Below are positions 19,136 to 27,878 of a DNA stretch of 64,000 nucleotides, one piece after another (the first letter of the stretch is position 1; each line of letters opens with the position of its first letter). The translations under genes were made by a program, and so were the position numbers. This stretch comes from Mycolicibacterium moriokaense (GTDB lineage Bacteria; Actinomycetota; Actinomycetes; Mycobacteriales; Mycobacteriaceae), in contig NZ_AP022560.1 of NCBI RefSeq assembly GCF_010726085.1, forward strand, positions 2,108,001 through 2,172,000. The letters run 5' to 3'. The notes beneath the pieces were generated by a model, which was given only the letters and a program-made list of their open reading frames with translations, was not told the origin of the DNA and did no database searches.

Positions 19136-19923
19136 CCGGTGCCCGCATCGACGTTCGCGCACTGGCCGTCGCCTACCCCGGGACGGTCGAACCGGTGCTG
19201 TCCGATTTGGATCTCGTGATCGAGCCGGGGGAGTTTCTGGCCATCCTCGGTCCTTCTGGATGCGGAAAGTCCACACTGCTCAACGCGATTGCGGGTTTCG
19301 TGCGCCCCAGTGCGGGCGCGGTGTACTTCAACGGGACACCGGTGATCGGGCCCGGCCGCGAGCGGGGGGTGGTGTTCCAGCGCGACATCCTGTTCCCGTG
19401 GGCGAGCGTCGAGAAGAACGTCGGCTTTGCGCTTCGCGCCGCACACGTTCCACGAGCACAACGGCGAGCGTGCACGGTTTCGCTGCTCGAAGCCGTCGGG
19501 CTGTCCGCCGCGGTGCTACGCAGGTTGCCGCACGAATTGTCCGGCGGTATGCGCCAGCGGGTCGGGATCGCCCGCGCGCTCGCCAACAAACCGCAGGTGC
19601 TGCTGATGGACGAACCGTTCGGGGCGCTCGACGCCCAAACGCGTTCGCAGATGCAAGATCTCGTATCAGACCTGTGGGAGCGGACAGACACCACCATCGC
19701 CTTCGTCACCCACGACGTCGACGAGGCTTTGCGGGTGGCATCGACCGTCGTCGTGCTTGGTGCGCACGGCGCGGTCGTGGACCGACTCGACAACCCCTTA
19801 CCCCGTCCTCGCCCGGCAGGGACGATCGGCGAATTCGCCGACTATCCCGCCCTGCGTCGCAGGTTGCACGAACGGCTCCGACCAGACCCGCAACCTTTGA
19901 TAATGAATGGAGATCGGCGATGA
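19132..19923 (+). CDS. ABC transporter ATPase, NitT/TauT/SsuB type
   Basis: A 263-aa ATP-binding subunit with Walker A GPSGCGKST, the Q-loop VFQRDILFPW, the signature LSGGMRQRVGIARAL, Walker B LLMDEPFGALD and the H-loop FVTHDVDEAL. It powers the permease encoded just upstream, with which it overlaps by four nt, and overlaps the following binding-protein gene in the same way (19920-19923). Confidence 0.92.
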   Translation: MTGARIDVRALAVAYPGTVEPVLSDLDLVIEPGEFLAILGPSGCGKSTLLNAIAGFVRPSAGAVYFNGTPVIGPGRERGVVFQRDILFPWASVEKNVGFALRAAHVPRAQRRACTVSLLEAVGLSAAVLRRLPHELSGGMRQRVGIARALANKPQVLLMDEPFGALDAQTRSQMQDLVSDLWERTDTTIAFVTHDVDEALRVASTVVVLGAHGAVVDRLDNPLPRPRPAGTIGEFADYPALRRRLHERLRPDPQPLIMNGDRR

Positions 19924-20891
19924 CCGTTGAATCGCGACTACGCACCGCGGCGGCCCTGGTGCTGTCGATCGTTCTCGGGGTGACTGTCACCGCGTGTGGC
20001 GGATCAAAACCGACGCCAGGTGAACTGACAGTCGCCTGGGTCGTCGATCCGTGCTGGGCGCAGGTACCGGTCGCCGAGGACCTGGGCTTCTTCGCCGACG
20101 CGGGAGTGACGGTGAAGGTGGTGCCATTCCCGACCGGCGCCGCGGCGCTGGAGGCTCTCGCAGGTGGTGCCGTCGACGTCGCCAACGGCGGCGACGTGCC
20201 CACTTCGGCCGCGGCACTCAAGAACCAGCGGCTGCGCATCATCGCCGACGGGGCCCGTTGGGACGGTGGACGATTCGTCGTCCGGAAATCTTCGGATATC
20301 ACCACCATTCCCGACCTCGCGGGCCGGCGTATCGCGGTGCCGCTCGGCAGCAGCGCGCACTACTTCGCGACGAAATTCCTGACCCAGGCAGGTGTCCAGG
20401 CCGAACTCATCCAGACCGGGCCCGGTGAGATCCCAGGCGCGATCGGGAACCGAGATGTCGACGCGGTGGCGGTGTTCCAGCCAGCACTCGCCAAGGCGGT
20501 CGAGGCGCTGAACGGCGATTCGCTGGAACTGCAGGGATCGCCGAAGTACAACCAGCACAGTCTCTATCTGGCCAATGAGAACACCATCGCGGCCAAGAAA
20601 CCCGAGCTGGCCAAGTTCCTTTCCGCCGTCGCCGAGGCCGACGCTCCGCTGACGGATCGGACCCCCGAAGCGATGGCTGCGGTGGCGAAGGCTACTGCAC
20701 TGGACGAGACGCTGGTGGACAACGTGCTGCGTGAGTTCGTGTTCAAAGTCGAGTTGGGGCCGGAACTTGCCGCCGACCTCGCCGATCGCGCGCGCTGGGC
20801 ACAAGGGCTAGGGCGTATCCCCGCGGATGCGCAGATCCCCGACTATCAGACCCGTATCGACGCCTCGGTGCTGGGAAGCAACGAGCAATGA
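19920..20891 (+). CDS. Solute-binding lipoprotein, NitT/TauT/SsuA type
   Basis: A 323-aa lipoprotein with signal peptide and lipobox TVTAC (cleavage before Cys near residue 26). The body resembles NMT1/SsuA-type periplasmic-binding proteins (ELTVAWVVDPCWAQVPVAED, LGFFADAGVTVKVVPF, GGAVDVANGGDVP). It would deliver the ligand to the permease and ATPase upstream. The ligand is not predictable. The start ATG 19920 overlaps the ATPase stop; the stop overlaps the asparaginase-like start (20888-20891). Confidence 0.9.
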   Translation: MTVESRLRTAAALVLSIVLGVTVTACGGSKPTPGELTVAWVVDPCWAQVPVAEDLGFFADAGVTVKVVPFPTGAAALEALAGGAVDVANGGDVPTSAAALKNQRLRIIADGARWDGGRFVVRKSSDITTIPDLAGRRIAVPLGSSAHYFATKFLTQAGVQAELIQTGPGEIPGAIGNRDVDAVAVFQPALAKAVEALNGDSLELQGSPKYNQHSLYLANENTIAAKKPELAKFLSAVAEADAPLTDRTPEAMAAVAKATALDETLVDNVLREFVFKVELGPELAADLADRARWAQGLGRIPADAQIPDYQTRIDASVLGSNEQ

Positions 20892-21841
20892 CGCTGCACC
20901 TCGTTGGACTCGGTGGCACCATCTCGATGCACGATACGGATCGTGGTGCTGTGCCCTCGGCGGATGCCAGCGAGATCGCCGCTCGCACAGGTGGTTTCGC
21001 GACTGCGGAAAGCCTCGAAGTGCTCGGCGGATCGGAGGTGGATTTCCCGCATCTCGAGCGGCTGGTCGCCGCGGTGACCAGGCTCATCGACACCGGCGCG
21101 CACGGCGTCGTCGTCACCACCGGGACAGACTCGATCGAGGAGGTGTCGGCGTGGCTGTCCTACCGGGAGCAGTGGCCGATCCCCGTCGTCGTCACCGGTT
21201 CGATGGTTGCCGGTGCCCGTTCCGACAGTGACGGCGCGGCGAACCTCGCCGACGCGCAGGCTGTTGCCGACGGTATAACGGTCGACCCCGTCGTCGTCTT
21301 CGCCGGCCGCATCTTTTCGGGCCGCGAGGTGATCAAGACGTCGGGGGTGGAGCGCGATGCCTTCGGCGCCCCCGGCCGTGGTGCGCTCGGCATCGTGAAC
21401 TCCGGTGAGGTTCGCTGGCATCGGGTGCCCGAGCGGCGCAAGGCGCATGGCGCACCGATTCACCCGATCCGGCCGGTGCCGATCGTGGCGACCGGACTCG
21501 GCGATGACGGCGCGTTGCTCGCCGCGGCGGGTGAGCGGCATCCCGCAGTCGTAGTGGCGGCCAACGGCGCTGGGAATCTGCCGCCGCGGTCGGCCGAGAT
21601 CGCCATTGAGCTCGTAGCCAACGGGGTGTTGGTTGTCGTCACGACCCGGGCACCCGATGCCCGCGTAGGTGCCCGCTACGCCTATCCGGGCGGCGGGGCG
21701 ACCCTTGTCGAGGGGGGCGTGCTGTTGGCATCGGGACTCTCGCCGCATCGAGCCCGATTGCTCGTCACGTTGGGCCTCGCGCAGGGCCGCGATCTTAACG
21801 GCCTACGTGCGCTCGTGAACTCGGAGGCGGAACAACCGTGA
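20888..21841 (+). CDS. Asparaginase/glutaminase-like amidohydrolase
   Basis: A 317-aa protein of the L-asparaginase family. Both catalytic signatures are present: GLGGTIS with the nucleophile Thr11, and TTGTDSIEE with Thr80 and Asp81; the lysine of GREVIKTSG is also kept. No export signal is seen, so it should act in the cytosol, releasing ammonia from an amide side chain. Its place after an ABC importer, with 4-nt overlaps on both sides, suggests that it acts on the imported compound, which need not be asparagine. Confidence 0.88.
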   Translation: MTLHLVGLGGTISMHDTDRGAVPSADASEIAARTGGFATAESLEVLGGSEVDFPHLERLVAAVTRLIDTGAHGVVVTTGTDSIEEVSAWLSYREQWPIPVVVTGSMVAGARSDSDGAANLADAQAVADGITVDPVVVFAGRIFSGREVIKTSGVERDAFGAPGRGALGIVNSGEVRWHRVPERRKAHGAPIHPIRPVPIVATGLGDDGALLAAAGERHPAVVVAANGAGNLPPRSAEIAIELVANGVLVVVTTRAPDARVGARYAYPGGGATLVEGGVLLASGLSPHRARLLVTLGLAQGRDLNGLRALVNSEAEQP

Positions 21842-23046
21842 CAGCAACAGGATTGCCCGTCGATCAGCGTCAGATCATCGACCTGATCACCACTCTGGTG
21901 GCGGCCGGACAGCCGTGGTGCGAGAACAGTCTGGACGGCCCAGCGCGGCCGCCGGAAGAGGTCCGCATCGCCGAACCAGTCGCACGGTTGCTGCGCGAGT
22001 GGGGTTTCGACGTGACTCTCGTCGGTCGCACCCCGACTCGACCGAATGTCATCGCAATGCGGCGCTTTGGGTCCGGCCCAGTGCTGATGCTCAACGACCA
22101 TCTCGACACCTATCCATCCGGCCCGCCGAGCCGTTGGACGGTGTGCTCCGAAAGTCCTTACCGTGCAGTCGAACTCGGCGGACGTGTCTATGCGCGTGGG
22201 ACGTCAGACACCCGCGCCAATCTAGCCGCGCTACTGACCGCTGCGAAGCGGGTGGCCGCCGATCCGCCCGAAAGTGGCACGTTGCTGGTGGTGCTGACCG
22301 TCGACGAAGAGCGCAACGGCGTCGACGGCTCGTGCTACCTCCTCGAGAACAACTTCATCGCCCCCGACGCGTCCATCACCGTCGAGCCCACCGCGTGGAC
22401 GGAAGACGGGCGGTGGGGAATCGCACTGGCCACCGCGCAGACGGGTCACGCGCTGCTGGACATCACCGCGCGTGGGGTCGCCAGCCACATCTGGCGACCC
22501 GATACGGGCGTCAACCCGGCCAAATTCCTGGTCGACGCGCTCGCCGACGTCACCGCTGTTCCCGTCGCCGACTGGCCGATCTCGATCGTCGGGCTGGATG
22601 CGGGGGAAGCTGGGATGGCGCAGTTCACGCCGATCGAAGCACGCGCCCGGGTCGCGGCGGTGAACATCGGACCCGACGTCGACAGTGCGGATGTCCTCAT
22701 TGCGTTTCACCAGCGCCTTGCTGCGCTCGCCCCGGCGGGTATCGAGGTTTCGGTGGAATACGTGCCCGGCCCGACGTTCGTCGCGGGAACGCTGCCGGTG
22801 GCCGTTGCGCATCCGCTCGTGCAGGCCATCGACGCGGCTTACGCAGACGTGGTCGGCGAGGATGTGCGGCACTACACGAAACCGGCGTTCAACGACACGA
22901 TCCGGTTCCGACACGCCGGCATCCCGGCGGTCACCTTCGGTCCCGGGGACGACGGCTGGGCCGTCTACGACGAGAGCATTCGGGTGGAAGCTACGGTCAC
23001 GGCGGTACACATCCTCGAGAACGCCATCCGCCGATTCCTCACGTAG
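21838..23046 (+). CDS. M20-family peptidase/deacylase-like protein with altered metal site
   Basis: A 402-aa cytosolic M20 (ArgE/DapE/CPG2-like) hydrolase. Expected ligands are H88 and D90 (NDHLDTYPSG), D124 (RGTSDTRANL), E157/E158 (VDEERNG) and E183, with the dimerisation-domain histidine H217. After GIPAVTFGPG (363-370) the family normally has an AHxxdE motif supplying the last histidine; here the text is DDGWAVYDE, with no histidine. That could mean one-metal or altered activity, or loss of catalysis. Start GTG 21838 overlaps the asparaginase-like stop. It ends the five-gene operon. Confidence 0.85.
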   Translation: MTATGLPVDQRQIIDLITTLVAAGQPWCENSLDGPARPPEEVRIAEPVARLLREWGFDVTLVGRTPTRPNVIAMRRFGSGPVLMLNDHLDTYPSGPPSRWTVCSESPYRAVELGGRVYARGTSDTRANLAALLTAAKRVAADPPESGTLLVVLTVDEERNGVDGSCYLLENNFIAPDASITVEPTAWTEDGRWGIALATAQTGHALLDITARGVASHIWRPDTGVNPAKFLVDALADVTAVPVADWPISIVGLDAGEAGMAQFTPIEARARVAAVNIGPDVDSADVLIAFHQRLAALAPAGIEVSVEYVPGPTFVAGTLPVAVAHPLVQAIDAAYADVVGEDVRHYTKPAFNDTIRFRHAGIPAVTFGPGDDGWAVYDESIRVEATVTAVHILENAIRRFLT

Positions 23047-23065
23047 TACGACGGAGTGGGACGAG

Positions 23066-23623
23066 TCAGCCTCCCGTGTTGCCGATCAGCTCCACTCCGT
23101 TGCCGTTCCAGCGGAACCGGACGACGCTGTCCAACCCCGAAGCACCGTTCGAGTACCGCAGCGCGACGGTGTCTCCGGTGCTCGCGGTCTTGTCAATGCC
23201 GTTGAATCCGTAAGTGTCCGGCACACCGCTGGAAATGAACTTGCCGAGATGGAACATCACCGCGCGGGTGTTCGGGTTCTCCGCGTTGGTATTGGCCTTC
23301 ACGATCACCACCGACAGCTGAGCGCATTCGTTGTAGTTGCCCGCCAGCGGCTCGGGATTCCAGCCCTGGTTGCTGCGCGGGTCGCGGGGCAGCTCCGACA
23401 CCGCGGCGGCGATCGCGGGTGCGGCCAGGTTGACTTCGCATGGATCGGCGGTATCGGCGGACGGGCTCGGACCCGACGCGGCCGGTGCGCTCGGCGGCGC
23501 TGTGCTGACCTGGGGCGCGGTTGGTCCCGGAGTCTTGGAGGCCGTGGAGTCGCTCGATCCGCACCCGACAACCACCGATGCGACCCCAGCCGTCAACATC
23601 CCGATCACGACAGCCGACTTCAC
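23066..23623 (-). CDS. lprE: Lipoprotein LprE, LppP/LprE family
   Basis: A 185-aa lipoprotein with lipobox VVVGC and a Pro/Ser/Ala-rich linker before a conserved domain: PCEVNLAAPAIAAAVSELPR, NPEPLAGNYNECAQLS, and a C-terminal FRWNGNGVELIGN. These match LprE (Rv1252c) closely. It should be anchored on the outer face of the membrane; the molecular role is not known from sequence. Start GTG 23623. It is divergent from deaD and convergent with the M20-like gene. Confidence 0.9.
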   Translation of the reverse strand: MKSAVVIGMLTAGVASVVVGCGSSDSTASKTPGPTAPQVSTAPPSAPAASGPSPSADTADPCEVNLAAPAIAAAVSELPRDPRSNQGWNPEPLAGNYNECAQLSVVIVKANTNAENPNTRAVMFHLGKFISSGVPDTYGFNGIDKTASTGDTVALRYSNGASGLDSVVRFRWNGNGVELIGNTGG

Positions 23624-23696
23624 GGTGCGCCACGGTACCGAAACCCGGCACGACGATCCTGCAGGCCGTGCGGCGGGTCGGGCACGCGACGGGCAC

Positions 23697-23702
23697 TAGA
23701 CT
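23697..23702 (+). promoter_or_regulatory. -10 box of deaD
   Basis: TAGACT lies nine nt before the deaD ATG at 23712, so the transcript would have almost no leader. No -35 is obvious. Confidence 0.4.
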
Positions 23703-23711
23703 CGACGACTG

Positions 23712-25406
23712 ATGACGTCCTCCGACCCGGACGAGAGCCGGGAAGATCTGACCTTCGACGACCTGCAGATTCACCCTTCGGTGCTGCGGGCGATCGGCGA
23801 CGTCGGATACGAATCCCCTTCGGCCATCCAAGCCGCCACCATTCCGCCCATGATGGCCGGCTCCGACGTCGTCGGCCTGGCGCAGACCGGCACCGGCAAG
23901 ACCGCAGCCTTCGCGATCCCGATCCTGTCGAAGATCGATCCCGGCAAGAAGGACACCCAGGCGCTGGTGCTGGCGCCGACGCGTGAGTTGGCGTTGCAGG
24001 TCGCAGAGGCGTTCAGTCGCTACGGCGCCCATCTGCCCCAGATCAACGTGCTGCCGGTCTACGGCGGCTCGTCCTACGGTCCACAACTGGCCGGTCTGCG
24101 ACGCGGCGCCCAGGTGGTCGTCGGTACTCCGGGTCGGGTGATCGACCACCTCGAGAAGGGCACGCTCGATCTCACCCACCTCGACTATCTGGTGCTCGAC
24201 GAGGCCGACGAGATGCTGCAGATGGGCTTCGCCGAGGACGTCGAACGCATCCTCGCCGACACCCCCGAGTACAAGCAGGTGGCGCTGTTCTCCGCCACGA
24301 TGCCGCCCGGCATCCGCAAGATCACCAAGAAATATCTGCACGACGCCGTCGAGGTGGCCGTCAAATCGAAAACGGCCACCGCAGAGAACATCACGCAGCG
24401 CTACATCCAGGTCGCCGGTCCGCGCAAGATGGACGCCCTGACCCGTCTCCTCGAGGTCGAGCCGTTCGAGGCGATGATCGTCTTCGTTCGCACCAAGCAG
24501 GCCACCGAGGAGGTCGCGGAGAAACTACGGGCCCGCGGTTTCTCGGCGGCCGCGATCAACGGTGACATCCCGCAGGCGCAACGCGAACGCACGATCACCG
24601 CACTCAAGGACGGCAGCATCGACATCCTGGTGGCGACGGATGTCGCGGCGCGCGGTTTGGACGTCGAACGCATCTCGCACGTGTTGAACTACGACATTCC
24701 GCACGACACCGAGTCCTACGTGCACCGCATCGGGCGTACCGGTCGCGCGGGTCGCTCCGGGCAGGCGCTGCTGTTCGTGTCGCCGCGGGAACGGCACATG
24801 CTCAAGGCGATCGAGAAGGCGACTCGTCAACAGCTCACCGAAGCCGAACTGCCCACGGTCGAGGACGTCAACGCACAGCGGGTGGCCAAGTTCCGCGATT
24901 CCATCACCGACGCGCTGACCGCCCCGGGTTTCGAGTTGTTCCGGCGGATGATCGAGGACTACGAACGCGAGAACGATGTCCCGATGGTCGACATCGCCGC
25001 CGCGCTGGCCGCGCAGTCGCGCGACGGTGAGCAGTTCCTGATGAAGGAACCGCCGCCGGAGAAGCGCCGTGAGCGCCCCGAGCGGACCGAGCGCGACCGC
25101 GAGCGTGGGCCGAAGCAACGCAAACCGGGCCAGGGGTTCGCGACGTACCGGATCGCGGTGGGCAAGCGGCACAAGGTGAGTCCCGGCGCGATCGTCGGCG
25201 CCATCGCCAACGAGGGCGGTCTGCACCGCAGCGACTTCGGCCACATCTCGATTCGCCCCGACCATTCGCTGGTGGAGCTGCCCGCCAAGCTGTCGCGTGA
25301 CACCGTGAAAGCCTTGGAGCGCACCCGCATTCAGGGCATCCTGATCAATCTCCAACCCGATCGTCCGCCGCGAAAAGGCGGGAAATCCGGCCACAAGTCC
25401 AAATGA
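23712..25406 (+). CDS. deaD: DEAD-box RNA helicase DeaD/CsdA
   Basis: A 564-aa ATP-dependent RNA helicase. Motifs in order: Q motif (YESPSAIQAATIPP), AQTGTGKT, PTRELA, TPGRV, DEAD in VLDEADEML, SAT, and the C-terminal HRIGRTGRAGRSG. After a basic linker (about 455-490: RRERPERTERDRERGPK) there is a DbpA-type RNA-binding domain, YRIAVGKRHKVSPGAIVGAI. The family remodels structured RNA in ribosome assembly and cold adaptation. Its stop overlaps the acyltransferase start by four nt, as with Rv1253-Rv1254. Confidence 0.96.
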   Translation: MTSSDPDESREDLTFDDLQIHPSVLRAIGDVGYESPSAIQAATIPPMMAGSDVVGLAQTGTGKTAAFAIPILSKIDPGKKDTQALVLAPTRELALQVAEAFSRYGAHLPQINVLPVYGGSSYGPQLAGLRRGAQVVVGTPGRVIDHLEKGTLDLTHLDYLVLDEADEMLQMGFAEDVERILADTPEYKQVALFSATMPPGIRKITKKYLHDAVEVAVKSKTATAENITQRYIQVAGPRKMDALTRLLEVEPFEAMIVFVRTKQATEEVAEKLRARGFSAAAINGDIPQAQRERTITALKDGSIDILVATDVAARGLDVERISHVLNYDIPHDTESYVHRIGRTGRAGRSGQALLFVSPRERHMLKAIEKATRQQLTEAELPTVEDVNAQRVAKFRDSITDALTAPGFELFRRMIEDYERENDVPMVDIAAALAAQSRDGEQFLMKEPPPEKRRERPERTERDRERGPKQRKPGQGFATYRIAVGKRHKVSPGAIVGAIANEGGLHRSDFGHISIRPDHSLVELPAKLSRDTVKALERTRIQGILINLQPDRPPRKGGKSGHKSK

Positions 25407-26545
25407 CCCTGTCCGGCAGCGTCGACGCACAGGGCGGCCTGGAGTCCGTCGGCAAGCCCGAGCGCGTCGCCTCGCTGACCGGAATTCGCGCGGTCGCGGC
25501 GCTGCTGGTCATGCTCACTCATGCCGCCTATACGACGGGCAAGTACACGCACGGCTACATCGGCCTGGTGTGGTCGCGCGCGGAGATCGGTGTGCCGGTG
25601 TTCTTTGTGCTCTCCGGCTTTCTGCTGTTCGGTCCGTGGGTCAAGGCGGCGGCGACGGGCGGTGCGTCGCCGTCGGTGCGCCGCTACGCCTGGCATCGGG
25701 TGCGACGCATCATGCCCGCCTACGTCGTCACCGTGCTGGCCGCGTACCTGCTGTACCACTTCCGCACCGCGGGGCCGAACCCCGGACATACCTGGGAAGG
25801 ACTGTTCCGTAACCTCACGCTGACCCAGATCTACACGGACAACTATCTGTATTCGTTTCTGCACCAAGGGCTTACGCAGATGTGGAGCCTGGCGGTCGAG
25901 GTCGCGTTCTATGTCGTGCTGCCGGTGCTGGCCTATCTGCTGCTCGTGGTGCTGTGCCGGCGGCGGTGGCGGCCGGGCCTGTTGTTGACCGGCCTCGGTG
26001 GGTTGGCGTTGATTAGCCCGGCATGGCTGATCCTGGTGCACACCACCGACTTTCTGCCCGACGCTGCGCGGCTCTGGCTGCCGACGTACCTCGTGTGGTT
26101 CATCGGCGGCATGGTGCTCGCGGCCTTACAGCCGCTGGGTGTGCGGGCGTACGGACTCGCGTGTATTCCGCTCGCGGTGGTCAGCTACTTCATCGTGTCG
26201 ACGCCCATCGGTGGGGAGCCCACCACCTCACCCACCGAGCTGCGCGACGCGTTGGTGAAGACGGGCTTCTACGCCGTGATCGCCACGCTGATGGTGGCGC
26301 CGCTGGCGCTGGGGGACCGCGGCCTCTACGCACGGTTTTTGGCGTCGCGGCCGATGGTCTTCCTCGGTGAGATCTCCTACGAGATCTTCCTGATCCACCT
26401 CGTGACGATGGAACTGGTGATGGTGGAGATCGTCCGGTACCCGATCTACACCGGCTCGATGTGGTGGCTGTTCATCGTGACGTTCGTGGTGACGGTACCG
26501 CTGGCCTGGCTGTTGCATCGCCTCACCCGCGTGCGCTCCACTTGA
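25403..26545 (+). CDS. Membrane acyltransferase, OafA/YrhL type
   Basis: A 380-aa acyltransferase-3 family protein with about ten hydrophobic segments, the position of Rv1254. Motifs: LTGIRAVAALLVMLTHAAYT, with the conserved histidine, and GVPVFFVLSGFLLFGPWV. Such enzymes transfer acyl groups from acyl-CoA to extracytoplasmic glycans or lipids. It is translationally coupled to deaD. Acceptor unknown. Confidence 0.9.
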   Translation: MTLSGSVDAQGGLESVGKPERVASLTGIRAVAALLVMLTHAAYTTGKYTHGYIGLVWSRAEIGVPVFFVLSGFLLFGPWVKAAATGGASPSVRRYAWHRVRRIMPAYVVTVLAAYLLYHFRTAGPNPGHTWEGLFRNLTLTQIYTDNYLYSFLHQGLTQMWSLAVEVAFYVVLPVLAYLLLVVLCRRRWRPGLLLTGLGGLALISPAWLILVHTTDFLPDAARLWLPTYLVWFIGGMVLAALQPLGVRAYGLACIPLAVVSYFIVSTPIGGEPTTSPTELRDALVKTGFYAVIATLMVAPLALGDRGLYARFLASRPMVFLGEISYEIFLIHLVTMELVMVEIVRYPIYTGSMWWLFIVTFVVTVPLAWLLHRLTRVRST

Positions 26546-26572
26546 CGCTCATGTTAGGGTAACCTAACTTGT
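26542..26572 (+). promoter_or_regulatory. Iron-regulated promoter with IdeR-type box
   Basis: The 19-mer tcatgttagggtaacctaa (26549-26567) matches the IdeR/DtxR consensus TTAGGTTAGSCTAACCTAA at 16 of 19 positions. It lies between a perfect-spacing pair TTGACG (26542-26547) and TAACTT (26565-26570); TAACCT at 26560-26565 is another -10 candidate that would make the mRNA leaderless at ATG 26573. Iron-loaded IdeR bound here should repress the downstream gene. Confidence 0.7.
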
Positions 26573-27292
26573 ATGTCCGAATCGAGGCTCTCGCGCGGAT
26601 TGCCCGGCGCGGTGCTCAAGCTCTTGGGCGCGGGCGATCACACGCTGACGGTCACGGAGCGACAGCAGCTCACCCCGCACTACCTGCGACTGACCTTTAC
26701 GGCCGGTGATCTGCTCACCGCGCATGCGCTGCACCCGACGATGTGGATCCGGATGTGGTTCGCCGACGGGGACAAGCTGCATCAGCGCGGCTACACGCTC
26801 GTCGACCCCGACCCACAGGCGGGTACCGTGGCCATCGAGTTCGCACTGCATGACGGCGTCGCGGCCAACTGGGCGCGGAACGCGAAGCCGGGGGACAGCG
26901 TCGACGTGACGGTCCTCGGCAGCAATTTCGCGCTGCCTCAGCCGAGGCCGGCGGGCTACATCATCGTCGGCGACACGGCCTCGCTGCCCGCGGTCAACTC
27001 GCTGCTCGACGCGATCGAAGACACACCGTCGTGGGTGTTCCTCGAGGCCGCTCACGAGGACGACAAGCAACTGCCGGTGCGAGGTCGCGCCACCGATGTC
27101 GAGTGGGTCGACCGAAAGAACAACGGCGAGGCGCTGATCCAGGCCATCAGCTCGTCGGTGTTCGACGCCTCCGACCATTTCGGCTGGGTGGCGTGCGACA
27201 ACCGCACCACCCGCGCGGTCGCGAAGGTGCTGCGCGAGGACTACCGCATGCCGCGCAAATCCATCAAGGCGCAGGCGTATTGGGTGGCCTGA
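26573..27292 (+). CDS. Siderophore-interacting FAD/NAD(P)H reductase (SIP family)
   Basis: A 239-aa protein of the ViuB/SIP family. The N-terminal flavin domain carries the RGYTL (RxYT) FAD motif, and the C-terminal part has YIIVGDTASLPAVNSLL, the nicotinamide-binding site. It should reduce Fe3+-siderophore in the cytosol to free the iron. The IdeR-type operator immediately upstream supports an iron-starvation role. In the remembered M. tuberculosis order no SIP gene lies here, between the Rv1254 and Rv1255c homologues, so it is an insertion. It is convergent with the tetR gene with four nt between stops. Confidence 0.9.
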   Translation: MSESRLSRGLPGAVLKLLGAGDHTLTVTERQQLTPHYLRLTFTAGDLLTAHALHPTMWIRMWFADGDKLHQRGYTLVDPDPQAGTVAIEFALHDGVAANWARNAKPGDSVDVTVLGSNFALPQPRPAGYIIVGDTASLPAVNSLLDAIEDTPSWVFLEAAHEDDKQLPVRGRATDVEWVDRKNNGEALIQAISSSVFDASDHFGWVACDNRTTRAVAKVLREDYRMPRKSIKAQAYWVA

Positions 27293-27296
27293 CGTC

Positions 27297-27878
27297 CTAG
27301 CCGGTGGTCTGGGGCGACGGCACCACGATCGGCACCACGAACTCCTCGATCATCGCGCGCTCGTCGGCCTCGTCGTGGCCGGGGAAGACGAGGAGCGACG
27401 TGATCACTCGCACCAGCCAACGGGCACGGTGCGTGACGAGCTTCGGATCGTCGGGCGCCAAGGAGATGACGAACGCCTCCGTCAGCGCCCTGATGACCTC
27501 CGACTGCTCGGCGATGTCACCGCCGATCGGGCGCTGCGTCGTCGCGAACCACGATGACAGGGCGGGACTTTCGCGGACATTACGCAGCGAGGTCAGAATT
27601 CCCTCGACTAGGCGATCGCGCGGATCCTGAAGTGCGTTCAGCTGATCGGTCATCTCACGGTAGAGCCGGTACGACTCGCGGTGCACGTACGCGGTGTAGA
27701 GCGCCTCGCGGTTCTCGAAGTACCGGTACAGCGTCGCACGGGAACAGCCTGCCGCCGAGGCGATTTCGTGCATGCCGACGGTCGCGGCATCTTTCTGCGC
27801 GAAGAGTTGGTCCGCCGCGTCGAGGATGCGGTCGGCGGCCACCTCGGTGCGCCGCTCGGCCAGCCAGTCGCCGGCCAT
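27297..27878 (-). CDS. TetR-family regulator next to cyp130
   Basis: A 193-aa repressor with a TetR helix-turn-helix at about 18-60 (ADRILDAADQLFAQKDAATV, then AGCSRATLYRYFENREALY) and a helical ligand-binding domain. It matches Rv1255c in position and length class. ATG 27878 overlaps the cyp130 stop by one nt (TGATG), so the regulator is made from the same mRNA as the P450 and probably controls that operon through the palindrome at 29138-29155. Confidence 0.92.
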   Translation of the reverse strand: MAGDWLAERRTEVAADRILDAADQLFAQKDAATVGMHEIASAAGCSRATLYRYFENREALYTAYVHRESYRLYREMTDQLNALQDPRDRLVEGILTSLRNVRESPALSSWFATTQRPIGGDIAEQSEVIRALTEAFVISLAPDDPKLVTHRARWLVRVITSLLVFPGHDEADERAMIEEFVVPIVVPSPQTTG

